From contig JH720307.1 of the NCBI GenBank assembly GCA_000231825.2, positions 1,425,656 through 1,489,655 on the forward strand: a stretch of DNA of 64,000 nt, in the 5' to 3' direction. The notes below the pieces were generated by a model. The model saw only the letters and a list, made by a program, of their open reading frames with translations, did no database searches and had not been told where the DNA came from. This document shows positions 35,401 to 47,577 of the stretch, piece by piece. The position numbers were made by a program, and so were the translations under genes. Each line of letters starts with the position of its first letter. The stretch's first letter is position 1. The stretch is from Tetrahymena elliotti 4EA. Lineage: Eukaryota; Ciliophora; Oligohymenophorea; Hymenostomatida; Tetrahymenidae.

Positions 35401-36436
35401 CAAGCCTTAAAAATAAGGCTAAATCGTATTAAATTTTCATTTGTACTATAAAGGTATATACAGTCCTTATGATTTGTTTTAAGTTCCTAGTACTCAATAT
35501 TAAGTATTATAAAATGGCACTTCTCTTAATATAAAATTTAATTACCTGGTTATGAAAAAAGAAGTTGTTGAAGATATTTCTGAATAGATATTTAAGATGT
35601 CCTATCCATCTATTCCAAATAATAATACTACAGATTCTTAATAAGAATAACAATACATTCTAGATTTCGAAAATACTAAAGCCTTAAAAAATTACATGAA
35701 TTTCTTCTCTGCAGTAAAAGTTACTTATTATTTCTAAATCTCAAGTAACCAATCTCATATTAGCTATTGTAATCCATGCTTTTCAGTTCAAAAAACCTAT
35801 AAAAGCTATTACATTATGGAGAAAAGAAGTTTTACTTCAAAAAGAGAAGAAATAAATAGTTTTTAAATTTAAAAATCTGATATTATGAAATCAATATAAA
35901 AAAACAATCCTTCATCAATTGTAAAAATTTCTGATACAATAAAAAACTCAACAATAAGCTCAGATTTGTACTTTAATATAATGGTTGCTTATGAAATGAA
36001 AGACAACTTCGGATAAGTATCAGAAGGTTATTACTTTTTGTATGATACTTAAAAAGTAAATATAACTTATTTTGACTAAACTTAAGTTTAAAGGAAACTT
36101 AAAGAATAAAAACAAATATAAACATTCCACTTAACTCTGATAATATGTTGTGTTGTTTTTTTCTTTCTCCTTTTAGCATCTATTATTTGTTCCTATAGAA
36201 TTTTTAGAAAAGGTATTAATCTCCCTTGCTCCTGTTTTATGTAGCAAGTTTATACAGAAATCAAAGAAGAAGATACCTAATCTAAAAAAATCAAAGTAAG
36301 AAGACTTTCTCAATTAAATAATATTGATGGATAATTTAACTAAAAGGCAAGAGAAAGCCTTTAAGAATTTATTCATGCCAAAAAAAAGAAAGTTAAATCC
36401 TATTCTGCCCCACCTCCTACAATTATTGAATAATGA
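32475..36436 (+). CDS. Large type I transmembrane protein, unknown function
   Basis: Three exons: 32475-33346, 33467-35229, 35292-36436; 1259 residues. The start MTLFIQLFLFFFACSFCENA is a signal peptide. About 1100 residues follow with alternating short hydrophobic strands and polar loops, many Asn-x-Ser/Thr sites and few Cys, consistent with a beta-rich secreted ectodomain. Near the C-terminus TFHLTLIICCVVFFFLLLAS is a single membrane segment, followed by a basic cytosolic tail (RKGINLPCSCFMQQ... KKKKVKSYSAPPPT). So it is a single-pass surface or vesicle protein, outside in. Long proteins of this design are common in ciliates; I recognise no domain. Introns are 120 and 62 bp, and the frame is otherwise free of TGA. 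Confidence 0.85.
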
Positions 36437-37122
36437 AAATTATTGATTAAATTAACTTAGTTAACTCAAATTATATTTTAAAAAATTTTTGTATAAAGTA
36501 GTATTGCAATTATTAATTGATATATGCTACCTGCTCTAAATCCTAAAACTACTTTGAATTTATATTTTTCTATTTATAATAATTTTTTTTACTACATTAT
36601 AGATATTTATTTAAAAATATATCTTTTTTAAATAAGATTAAGAAACAAAGTTATGAGAATAAAATCTATTTAAGAGTCAAACAAGATATTTTCAATAAAA
36701 ATACTACTTAATTTTAATATCAAATAGGTTTCTTATGTATTTTTTAAAAAAGTTTAATTGAAAAGCATTTTTTTGTATTTTCATAGTCAAAATTAAAAAA
36801 TTTATGGTTTAATTTATCAATCGCTTAAAATTGTAAGTATTCTATCTTTAAATCTAAGTATCTTAAATTAATTAGAAATGAAAAAATATAAAAAAATATT
36901 TTAATAGATCATTTAGGAAATGAAACAATGATGAATTTGACCTTTTATTGGGCTTGATTTAGAATAATTTTTTGAAAAAAGATAATGAAAGTGAATATTC
37001 TAATAAAAATTAAAATATTCTAATTTGTCTGAAATTTTTTTTCAAAAAATTTTCTCTCAATTTTTATATTTAATAAATTATTTCAAGAAATTTCAATTAA
37101 ATAATTTAAAAATTAACAAAAA
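36437..37122. other. Intergenic, AT-rich
   Basis: This tandem spacer holds the 3' end of the membrane protein gene and the 5' flank of the next. The last 40 bp before the ATG are A-rich, typical of a leader. Nothing else is seen. Confidence 0.4.
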
Positions 37123-38115
37123 ATGAAAACTATTTTTTTACCATTTACTATTGGAAAAATTATTGGTTAAGTAATACCATAAACTATTAATACTTTAGGA
37201 AAAATAAGAGAATATTCTACAATAATCAATAGCTAAATTATAAATGAAGATCAAATTCATTAATAACCAAGATATTAATACTTTGAGCAAAATCATGAAA
37301 ATGTATCTGAAGAATAACTATTAAATCCTCTTTAACTCTATATTAATGGATAAAGGCAGATTAATAATCCTTATTAAACAATTAACTATATACTTGAGGA
37401 TTAAAAGATCTTGAAAATCTAGAGATGTGCTAGCAGCCTATGGCGCTACTTTCCTTCTGGTATAGCTTCCTTTTTTACTATGATTCTTTCAAATAAATGT
37501 GTAAGACATGAGTATGTAATAATTTTTTCATAAGATTATGTTATTTCAGCAGAAATATCATCATCAAAAGACTGTAAATAACTCTCATGCCTTTTCAAAA
37601 ATGATTACATATCCCCAAATTAAAATTAAAATTATTGCAAAAATTGTAATGCCTAACTTGAATAACGCACTTGCTTATAAGTAATGGTATGGACTGCTCA
37701 AGATAATGAAACTAAACAAAAAATTTACTCACAGTATAAAGACAGATTTTGCTCAAGGGTACTCAAATAATTTTCTACCGAAGAAAAAACAATTGCTGAG
37801 AATTTTAGTTTTCCTAAATTATTGATGTTATGGACTATTATTTTGCAAGTTTATTAGATTTAAAATAATTTAAATAGTACCAAGACCTTTGCAAGGGCTT
37901 CATTTTATTTTCTTCAAGAGCAGTTGACAAGAGAAAAAATTTTTTAATCGATATTATCATTATATTCAGATAAGCCAGGATATTTGTTTGACCCAGTTTA
38001 TGGAGGTAGTTTATTAGTTGCTGAGAAAGGTATGAATTAATTTAGTCAAAATTTTAAGGAAGTTAAATAATAAATGGAGGAAATTTTTGAAAGAATATAT
38101 TCGCTTAATATTTGA
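37123..38115 (+). CDS. Intronless orphan protein with a Cys cluster, 330 residues
   Basis: One uninterrupted frame of 331 codons from MKTIFLPFTIGKIIG to TGA. Residues 1-110 are Gln/Asn/Ile-rich. From about 110 a folded region begins (RCASSLWRYFPSGIASFFT) and includes Cys151, Cys156, a CKNC pair (172-175) and Cys184, a spacing that could hold zinc, although no named zinc finger fits. A second folded part (FYFLQEQLTREKIFQSIL, PGYLFDPVYGGSLLVAEKG) lies near 265-310. I do not recognise it. The absence of introns among intron-rich neighbours and the length of the open frame support a real gene. It may have been copied through RNA, or belong to a ciliate-specific family. Confidence 0.65.
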
Positions 38116-39189
38116 ATATAAGATACCTTATTTCTATAAAAAAGAATATTTAAAGCATTATGAAGCCATCTATAATTTTTATTTTTATATTTAACTTAAG
38201 AGGTATTTATATGTTCTAATTTTTTGTTTTTTATTTTTTACCTCATTTAGAATTTTATCATTATCTAGATATTCTAATTAAGTTGGTGTGAAAACAAATT
38301 TAAAGTAAATTATCTATTTCAATATAGCAATAATACAAATTATTTCAAATCATAAATAGAAATCATTTAAAATAAAGTAAACATGAAAATCATCTTAGTT
38401 CCTTTTATTCTCTATGCCAAGGTATCTAAAGGTATTTAGGATACTTGGGTAATATTTTTCAAAAACAGTAAAACTTAGTTTAGAATAACGGATTTTAGCA
38501 GAAATTGTATAAAATAATATATTAATTTTAATAAAGTATTATTATTACTTCTTATTTTACTTTAATTAGAAAAATTTTTTAAATAAATATGATCTTTAAT
38601 TTAAAATTAAGTGGTTAAAAAGTATTAAATAAAATCAATTAACATCAATTTATTTGACATAATATATTTTCTCTTTTTAAGCTATACCTATTTTTTAATA
38701 AATTAGTTCTTAAATTATGAATAAATTTTAGAAATAATCACTTCTTTTTTTTTTTTGATACCTTTGAAAAATTGAAAAGAATTTTTTGCATTTAGTTTAA
38801 AAGTAGATATTCTCAGAGTTATTTTTATCAAAAATTTTAGAATAAATTAAAGAATTTTTAATTAAAAATTTTTCTATTTTTGAGAAGAAATAATGAACAA
38901 AAAATTTGTTTATTTATTAATAAGAACTACTTCTAGAATTTTCAAAACTCTAATCTAATTGATTTAAAAATAAGCAATCACTTTGAAATAGAATATGCCT
39001 TCTAAAATGGCAAATAGAAAGCTTTTTAATAAAATGGTTAATTTTTAGTAACTATGAGAACTTAATATGTCTAATACTAACTAGAATATGTAAGATGTTA
39101 TATAAGTTTCATACATTTTATTTATACTTTATTAGAATGTAAAATTATTAATAAATAGTTATAAAGTAAGTAAAATTGCATTTATTTGA
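38116..39189. other. Intergenic with a possible small gene start
   Basis: An ATG at 38383 opens MKIILVPFILYAKVSKGIQDTW followed by a good donor (GTAATA). Around 38935-39130 a plus-strand frame looks somewhat coding (NSNLIDLKISNHFEIEYAFQ) and could be a second exon, but no joint was confirmed and it runs into the 3' end of the dehydrogenase gene. The leader and first codons resemble those of the preceding orphan gene. Unproven. Confidence 0.3.
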
Positions 39190-40346
39190 TCAGATAGCAA
39201 CCCAACCACCATCAACACAGATAGCTTCACCTCTGATTTCAGAAGCAGAGTCAGAGCAAAGGAAGAGGGCAGTTTCACCAATTTATTCAGGTCTAACGAA
39301 TTATTGAGAGGGTTGCTTTTCCTTAAGTAAAGCTTTAGCACCTTCTTCGAAAGAGGTGTTATTCTTTTGGGCTAAGGCTTCAATTTATTTCTTAATTAAG
39401 TCAGTAAGAACCCAACCAGGGCAGATAGCATTACAAGTAACACCTAAATTTATTAATTGAAATATTTTATTAATACATAGATTGCTTTGAATGCTTGTGT
39501 TGATAAATTGTAATAGCTAATTATTCTTTTTTGGTTCATTTTGGCTATTTTAGAAGTGATTAATTGAAATATTAAAAAAAATGATTACCAGTTTGGGCAT
39601 TTTCTAAAGCAACAACCTTGGTCAAACCTATAACACCATGCTTACTGGCAACATAAGGAGCCTTGTTAATTGAAGCAACCTTACCTATTATATAAAATTA
39701 AAAATTTTTAGAATAAAAGTCATTTAAGTTTTATTTTTTTTTACCGTGTACAGAAGCAACATTGATAATTCTACCCCAGTTTCTCTTCTTCATGTAGGGA
39801 ATGCAGTACTTAATGGTGTAGAAGTTAGAGGATAAGTTTAAGGCAATAATCTTTTCATACATTTCTTCTGGCCTTTTAAATAAAAAAATGAGTTACTAAA
39901 TAAAAAGCACTCATTTTCATTCAATTTCTTGATTTTATGCATAAAATAGTTAGTGCCAATACGTTTTTGGTATGAATTTGGCTGACTATTTATGCAGTAT
40001 TTTAAAAATTTATAAAGAATTGTATATCTTACATGTCTTCAATAGGGGTGACGTGTTACATACCAGCATTGTTAATGAGGATATCAACTCCACCAAAAGT
40101 TTTGCTGACATGTTCGATCATTTACTTAATTTCAGTAGGCTTCATTAAGTTGTAGTTAGCATAAATGGACTTGACCTTGTAGGTGTTTTCAATGTTTTGT
40201 CTAATCTTTTCGATTTCGTTGGCATCACCGAAACCATTTAAGACAATGTTTGCACCAGCCTTGGCTAAAGTGTGGGCACATGCAAGACCAATACCACTGG
40301 TGGAACCAGTAATCAAAGCAACTTTATTGGAGAGATTAGCTAACAT
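39190..40346 (-). CDS. Short-chain dehydrogenase, D-3-hydroxybutyrate dehydrogenase type
   Basis: Four exons: 40346-40033, 39872-39745, 39684-39589, 39443-39190; 263 residues, standard for the family. The N-terminal NAD site is KVALITGSTSGIG with ANIVLNGFGD after it; NNAGMQHVTPIEDM, the Ser-containing strand WGRIINVASVHG, the catalytic pair Tyr-x3-Lys in APYVASKHGVIGL, and CNAICPGWVLTDL follow. The GSTSGIG/NIVLNGFG pairing and the C-terminal GGW match bacterial soluble 3-hydroxybutyrate dehydrogenases more than animal mitochondrial BDH1. It should interconvert 3-hydroxybutyrate and acetoacetate with NAD. There is no clear targeting peptide. Substrate is inferred from family resemblance only. 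The three introns (55-159 bp) show that, if the gene came from bacteria, it is old. A tandem repeat lies 200-420 bp upstream. Confidence 0.9.
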
Positions 40347-41558
40347 TTGATTTTACTTTTTTTATGTTTTTTTTTTTAATTTAGGAGAAGTATATCCTTT
40401 AACTTTTTATTTATTAAAAATTATTTAGAAATATAAGGTTTGAAGAAAATAGCGCTTCTATTTATACAACTCGTCTTATGATAGCACTTTTGTAATTAAA
40501 TAATCGTAATATTTCACCCAATAGAAAAAAGCAATAACGTCTTCATATCAAAAAGTATTTTCAATGAATTCATCAGATAGTAAATGAACAAAGGGTAAAA
40601 AGTTACTTATCTGAAATGCTATTTCTCTAGATTAGCGTCAGTGAACTATTGATTATGATTAAAAAATATTTTTCAGTGAATTCATCAGGTGATAAATGAA
40701 CAAAGGGTAAAGAGTTACTTATCTAATATGCTATCTCTAGATTAGCGTCAGTGAGCTTTTGATTGTTATTGATTTGTTCTTTGTTTAGTTAATAATTCTT
40801 CATGCTTTTTTTGAATTTTTCTCTTTTAAAGATATATGAATTTCAAAAAAGGAAAATTTGGAACATACAAGAAACATATAAAATAAGGAAAGGTTTAATT
40901 CTACTAAATTATTTTAAGGGATTTTAAGAAAATTCTAAGAGAAAAATAAATAAAGAGAGTGGAAAAACTCCTCTCTATGATGGTAAAAGTATAAAACATG
41001 TTATTTACAATGAAGAAAATAAATAAATAAAATACGATTTGTTATTTTATGATCAATTGCATCATCTTTTGATTTGATGAAGGATGATGAGAAAGCAATT
41101 GTTAATTAAATTTAATATAGGGTTGCAAAATTTTTTAAATTTACATAAATTATCACGAATATGATCTTGATTACGCAAGATTTATAGATAGCGTAAGTGA
41201 TTTCGTAAGGGTTCGTAGGAAATTAAATTTAATTAAAAAAATTCGTTAGCAGATTCAAACAGTAAATTAATTAATAAATTACTTATTTGATAAGTAAATC
41301 AAATGCGTAGATCTTAAATTTATTGTTTCAAGTGCCTGACGTATTTAAGTGTCGTCTACTTACTTTTGATTGCATAAAGGTTGGCAAGAAGTTTCTCATT
41401 TAAAGATATTTCTATGCATTTTTTTTTTCACAAAACTAAGCTATTACCATAAGGTACATATATAATTCAATTTTATATGAGATATAATTTCTAAAATCAG
41501 GCTCTCCTTAGTATATTTATTTTTAAGTAGGATTTGCTTTTTTCTTAGAATTATATCA
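40347..41558. other. Dehydrogenase upstream region and 3' flank of the coiled-coil gene
   Basis: This 1.2-kb region contains the tandem repeat at 40551-40770 (separate entry). Around 41040-41400 G/C content rises; minus-strand frames there read MRNFLPTFMQSK before a donor-like GTAAGT, and SYEPLRNHLRYLQILRNQ farther on, which might be exons of a small gene. No consistent joint was found. Confidence 0.35.
40551..40770. repeat. Tandem direct repeat, two copies of about 110 bp
   Basis: Copy 1 is 40551-40660 and copy 2 is 40661-40770, adjacent, with scattered changes and small indels. Shared cores are GAATTCATCAG, AAATGAACAAAGGGTAAA, GTTACTTATCT and CTAGATTAGCGTCAGTGA. The repeat is richer in G and C than the flanks. 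It lies 205-424 bp upstream of the dehydrogenase start and on its template side, so it may be a duplicated control element; a neutral duplication is equally possible. Confidence 0.8.
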
Positions 41559-43920
41559 TCATTTAACACCATTTTTCTTTTTTGGAGATTATTAAAAATG
41601 AGATAAGACTCTAATAGACTCTCTAACCTAGCTAAACTATTTTTAGGGGTTAGAATTCTAACTTAATTTTGAAAAATCCACCTAACACTGCTACTTAAAG
41701 TGAGAAGGCATCATTAAAGAATCTGCCTCTTTCTCATGATCCACTGATGATAAATTTATAAATAGAATCTTAGAAATAAAGTTAAACTTCTTTTTTGTAA
41801 AATACAAGATTAACTTATCTGGCAATTTCTATACAAAATTGTTAAAAAATAGAAAAGTACCTTCCAATACATGGTTACAGCTGTGGGGTATAAATTATTT
41901 AAGCCAATAAAATTAAAGAAAGTAATCACAATCAAAAAAAATGAAAAGAAAAAATTAATTTGCTAACATTTTCAAATTACGTACCAAATAAGAATGATTT
42001 TAGATTTAGATATTTAATAAAAAATGAATATTCAAGAATAATAAAAAATTTACTTTTATTTAGGTAGTCAATCAGATGTTTTTATTTCTTCTCTCTTTCC
42101 ATGATTTTAACATAGTTAAACGGTAGTTTGGTGGTTGAGCTTTCTTTTACAGAGCTTGCATTACTATTTAAAAAAGTCATCTTCTTTTTGGATTTCCTTA
42201 CATTTGCAAATTTGGTCTCTTATAATCTATTAAAGATTAAATTGGCCAATGTTGTTTTTTTTTCAATTGTACCAAAAAAATCTAAAACATTATTGGGATG
42301 AATATTCATATGGATATTCTCTCTAAGAAATTCATCAGACATCACATTCAATTCTCTAAGCATAGGAGGAATCAATTTACAAAAAACATGAAGATCTTCT
42401 TCAATCTATATATTATTTTCTTTAATACACTTCTGCGTATCTTAAATTTATCTAATATCTCTTATAAGCCTATCTTTTTCAGTATTTATTTATTTCTTCT
42501 AATCCATTTAACGGATCAAATCATCTTTTTATTCTTGATAACCAGAAATTTCAGAGTCAATATCTTGTATTTATTTTCTAAGTGAACTAATTGCTCCATT
42601 CAAATATTCACTCTATTTGTAAAGCTCCTCAATTTGATCATCATTTTTTTTGTAATCTAATTTAAACTAATCTATAGACTCTGTGTTAGTCATCAATAAA
42701 AGCTTTTTTATCTGCTCAGTTTTGTTGTCACATTCTGCTTTATCGTTACTAACTTTTGCAATCAATTCTTTTTTCAATTTTAAGAAATTCTCATACTTCA
42801 TTTCTTATATTTTGCTTAGGTTTTAAGTTTAATTAGGTTCATTTTTTGAATCAAAATTATTTTCCTCCTCCTCTTCATCCTCTTCATCAAGAGTCTCTTT
42901 TATTTTTGAATTATTATCTACTTGAATAGAGCTAGTCAATTCTTCTATATTATAAATCTCATTTGGTTTACTCAACATTTAGCTTTCATATGCTATTTTA
43001 AATAGCTGCTATTCTTTTTCCATTAACTTGCTTATCATGACATTAACCTCTTCTTACTTTTTAAGTTCATATCCATTCAATGTATTATCTAATACAAATT
43101 ATTTTATCAACTCTTCTTTATTTTTCATATCTCTTTCTAAGTTCTTAAAAACATTATCAAAAAAAGCTCTCTCATTTCTTGAGATTTTAACTTCTTCCTT
43201 TAACTTCTATATTTCTGCTATCATTTTATTATTTTTAGCTTTCAGTTTATCTAATTTCTACTATAATAATCTTCTCTACTATGATATCTATTCTTACTCA
43301 CTTATTTGCTAGCCGATTTAATGTTACCCTTAGCCAATTTTTAAATTTTTTTGCTAAATACTCTACTGCACCTTCTCAATCTCTTTTCTTAACAACTCCT
43401 ATTTAGTGAAAAAGATAATAATTCTACCTCAAAGATAGATTTATAAATTAAAAAAAAAATATGTAAAATATTCTATTTTTTACCTATCTCTCTAATTCTA
43501 TAAGAATCTTTTTAGTCCATTATTATCCTTATTCCTGTATTTTTTATATTTTTTGCTTCTAAGTTACATCTTCTATCTCATTTTTCTTAACAACAAAATT
43601 CTATTTTTAAAAGATAGCTATGCAAAATTACTTAAAATTTAAAAATGGATTACTATTTTTTCTTTAATTCTATTGTTATCCAACTTATATTTCTTGATTT
43701 GATCCCTTTTTTATAATTAAAGTTATTTATTGTTTCATTTTTGTTATTCATCAACTAATCCTACTATGGTAATTCAAAAAAATATAATTTACCAGTTACT
43801 TTATATTTTTGAACCTTATGTAACAGATATTAATGTAATGTCTTTAATCAATTAATCAGTACTCTGTAAATTTTATTTTCCATAAACTCCTCCATGCTTT
43901 TTTTCATCTTTTTAATCCAT
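41559..43920 (-). CDS. Coiled-coil protein similar to outer dynein arm docking proteins (CCDC63/CCDC114/ODA family)
   Basis: Six exons: 43920-43793, 43705-43654, 43600-43484, 43398-42054, 41880-41861, 41828-41559; 643 residues. It starts MDQKDEKKHGGVYGKQNLQS. Residues 50-540 are almost all coiled coil, rich in Lys/Glu/Gln, with an acidic block (DEEDEEEEENNFDS). The segment NVLDFFGTIEKKTTLANLIF near the end resembles the conserved C-terminal block of outer-dynein-arm docking coiled coils, which anchor dynein to ciliary doublets. A disordered Ser/Gln tail ends in SPKKKNGVK. The first three exon joints were chosen because other frames meet TGA; all six sum to frame. The 32-bp intron before the last exon is shorter than usual and doubtful. 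The docking role is inferred from this resemblance and from coiled-coil form; it could be another axonemal coiled coil. Confidence 0.68.
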
Positions 43921-44793
43921 TAACTAAAAGGTCTACTTATGTTTGCTGATAAAGCTACCACTTCTCTTTAATTCTAATAGATTAATTAATTTTTATCAAG
44001 CAAATTGAATATATTTGAATAAATATAGAAAGTTAATTTTTATCAACCATCCCAAAATCTAAAAAAATAAACAATTTTACAAACCAATTTATATTTTATA
44101 AAACATTGTTTTTATTTTTCAAACACCGTTTTATTGATAAAATATTATTTGGTGAAAATGAATAATGCTAGTTCTTTAAATTTTAAAATAAAATTAAGTC
44201 TTTTCATCCATGGTGAAATGAAAATAAAAAAACAAAGAGAGATATATTGATTTCTTTCTTTTATGCTTATTTAAGTTCAAATAATCAAGAAAAACATTTT
44301 TTAATAACAAATATTTGCATCATAACTCAGTTTTTACAGCTGAAAAGATAAACTTGATATTAAAAAGTAAAAATGGTTTAAATTTTAAGATAGATGATTT
44401 TACGACTGCTTTAGAAATTAATAATTATTCAATAGTTTAATAACTAAACTAATCTTGTCAGAATACTTAAAGTTAATAAAAATCTTAATTTAATATGTAA
44501 ATAAAATGAATGATAAACAAAAAAGTTAATTTTAATCTAATTTGATTGAAAAGATAAGTAGCATTTTATAACTTAAATTTAATAAACTAAAAAATAATAT
44601 AAATGAACATAAATATAAAAGATGAACTTACTTTTTGTGAGAAAGAAAAAATTTGATTATTATTAACATTAAAAATAATAATTGATTATTTGATTGATTA
44701 AGGATCTTAATCTTATGAAGTTAATATAAAAACAAATAAATAATTGCAAGCACCATAGTTAAATTGTGAAACTCTTTTTTGATCTTAATTTAT
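43921..44793. other. Intergenic, AT-rich
   Basis: This spacer holds the promoter side of the docking-like gene and the 3' flank of the next minus-strand gene. The 200 bp next to 43920 stay open in several frames, so an extra 5' exon is possible, but MDQKDEKK is the best start. Nothing else is seen. Confidence 0.35.
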
Positions 44794-46263
44794 TCAAATC
44801 TTTTTTTTGGTATTTCCTGATGATATTACTGGACCCTTTTAAATAGGTTAATTCTTTTTGAGAGCAACTGTAGACCTTGCATATTTAGCTGCAGCTTGAG
44901 GATCAATGTAAGAGGGAGATTTTTAATGTCTTCCAAAAGGTTTATGTGGATCTATTAACGATTTACCAGCTCCACCTGATAGGATTAACCTATTACTTTC
45001 AGTAGAGTTCTAGAAGCGATTTTCAAAACTTCCATTATTTTCTTAATTTTCACTAGTATATTACAATGTAGTGTTAAAAATAGTTTAAGGTGTATTCTAA
45101 TTCTACTATTTCTAATTGTATATTTGATTATTATTATAGCCTTGCTAATTAGGCATTTATGTATTCTATTAGGTAGGATATTACTTATTTTATGCTTAAT
45201 ATTACTATGCATTTTTTGTAAATTCTTCTCTTTATTATTGATGTTAATAGTAATCTAAATCAACATTATCATGATTTTACTCAGAATATAGTAGTTCGTT
45301 ATATTCGTTAAAATTTCTATTGTAGTAACTATTTTTTTATTATAGTGGCTTGCGCAAGGTATTTGAATATGTTCCATTATTTTAATTTTCTAAATTTTAA
45401 TAGCTATGGTTGTTGCTCATTTAGTTATTATTGAGATTATTCTAAAAATCTCTACCACTATATAACTCAGAGCTATTATAAGCAGTTTAAGGATGCTATT
45501 ATTATTACTAGTTTAACTGTTTTTTCATATAATTAGTATTGTTTTTGGCAGGGTTATAATTGTTATTTCCATCATTGTTACTCAACTAAATCTAACTATA
45601 AGCCCTAGTCATTTTTTCTTTAGGCTATTACTAATTATTTCTTTCATACTAATTTTAAATTTAGATTTAGTAGTAATTATTCTCAGGAACATACTCTTAC
45701 TAAGACTATTGGTGAGATTGATCAACACCATTTATTTGATCTTGCAAAATTTTAATTTATTCCTTGAAATTTTAAATTTCCAAGTTCTTATTTTAGTCAA
45801 TGCTCTTTAAAAGTTCACTTGCTTTTGAAGACTTCTCTAAGTTATTTACTTTAACTTGCAAATCAGAAATTTATTGTCTCTACTGTTAGTTAATATTTTC
45901 TAAATTGATGTTATCAGTCTTCAAATTTTGAAGTTACCCTTCATACTATTTCAATTTAACAATTATACCATTAGATTACTATAAATTATGATCTGATTCC
46001 ATATAATCTATTATTTCTTCATCATTAAGAAATTGCAAAAATTTATCCTTCAAATTGGAATATTTTTTTCTTAGTTCGCTATTCTAGAGCATTAACTCAG
46101 CAGCAATCTTGTTAGAATTTTTTAATTCCTCAGCTAAAATCTTAGTTTTCTCAATCAGGTCAGCAATAATAGCATTTAACTTATTATCAGTGAGTAATCT
46201 TGCATCACTTTTTCTTGACATATTGTCTTTATTATTTGGGCTTGTCTGATACTAATCTTCCAT
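44794..46263 (-). CDS. Gln/Asn-rich coiled-coil protein, 489 residues
   Basis: An uninterrupted frame of 490 codons, starting MEDQYQTSPNNKDNMSRKSD and ending at TGA. Residues 25-190 form a coiled coil (heptads such as LIEKTKILAEELKNSNKIAAELM and LQVKVNNLEKSSKASELL). Residues 200-430 are strongly Gln-, Asn- and Tyr-rich, low complexity, of the type prone to condensates or prion-like assembly, though ciliate proteins are generally Q-rich. The last 60 residues (LSGGAGKSLIDPHKPFGRHQ) are more ordered in composition and may be a short binding motif. No family recognised. Placed between two putative axonemal genes, a cytoskeletal role is possible but only a guess. It has no intron. Confidence 0.75.
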
Positions 46264-47577
46264 TTTAATAAAACTACAAAGTTGTTATTATTCCTTTAAT
46301 TTTCTTAAAAATTTCTTTATTAACTTTTAATTTAAAATATTCAATCAAACTATTTAAAATTTTAGATGATCGTTTAATACTAGATATAGGCTTTTAACTA
46401 ACAAGTAGTCAATAATTGCACACATTATCTTTGCATAATTTTTTAATAACAAGCTTGATAGTTGTTATTTAATAGATTTTATCTATCTTCCAAATTCATT
46501 TTTATTTTTACTGAATCTTGTCAATAAATTTCTTCCAATTTAAAATTATTTATCAATCAATCAAACAAATAAAAAATAATTTAATTTAATAAAATAAAAT
46601 AAATGAATTTAGTCTCAAGAAAAATGATCAAATCTATCTTTTTACTAGAACTATATCTACTTGCTTCTTTCAAAAATGTTTATATATTTTATTTTTTAGT
46701 AGAAGATTAAAAAGGTATATTAAGTAGATTTTATTAATATTGATTAATTATAAATTTCACTCATTTTCTTTCTTATTCAATATCTACAATGAAAGAATCA
46801 TTTATTTTATACCAAGCTAAAAATTTTGTGATTCAAATAAATTTGAATATTTCGATTTATTTAAAAAAATATTAGTACTTGAATTAGATTTTTCTGATAA
46901 ATACAATGCTAATTTTTAGAACTGCTAGAATTATTGTTAATGCTATTGTTTTTAAAAATTTTATAATTTAATTAAATAAAAGAAGATTCTAATAAAATTA
47001 TAATTTTAAATGAATGAATAAATGAAAATTAATTTTGTTTCAATTTATTGATTGGAAGATAGAATTGAAAAAAATTTGACAAAAGGAAATTATACAAATT
47101 TTAAAGTAATAAAAAGCAATGAAATTTTTAAGTTATGTTCCTAATTGTGAATGAGGAAGAGATAATTATTCAAAAGAGTGTTAAACATATTAATTATTAT
47201 GTAATGTTAAAAAATCCTTTTTATAAAAATTATTGGTAGTTATTGGTAACACTCAATAATAAGGAGAAATTTTACTTGAAATATTAGTGGTATATATTAA
47301 TTTATAAACTAATCTAATTTTACGCTTTAAAAATCTCCAATCAAATCTCTATTAAGCCAATTCAATTGTAAAATAAAAAAAATATTAATATTTTTTAATA
47401 ACTCTTTAATAAATTATAATTAAAAATAAAGAAAATAGATATATCATCTTAACCTTAATAGAATAATATAAACTATCTAAATACTTTCACATTTCACTTT
47501 ACTTAGAGCCACTCATTGCTTTATTCCAAATATATAGATAGGAAAAATATTTTCTTTAGGAATCAGCATTAAATTAA
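46264..47577. promoter_or_regulatory. Divergent intergenic region
   Basis: This 1.3-kb spacer lies between the starts of the Q/N-rich coiled-coil gene (-) and the PG-rich repeat gene (+), so it contains both promoters. It is AT-rich throughout; I see no gene or repeat. Confidence 0.45.

Noticed and set aside
43700..43760. TGA in the docking-like gene suggesting a broken frame
   Set aside because: Splicing from 43793 to 43705 skips it and yields continuous coiled coil; all exons then sum to frame.
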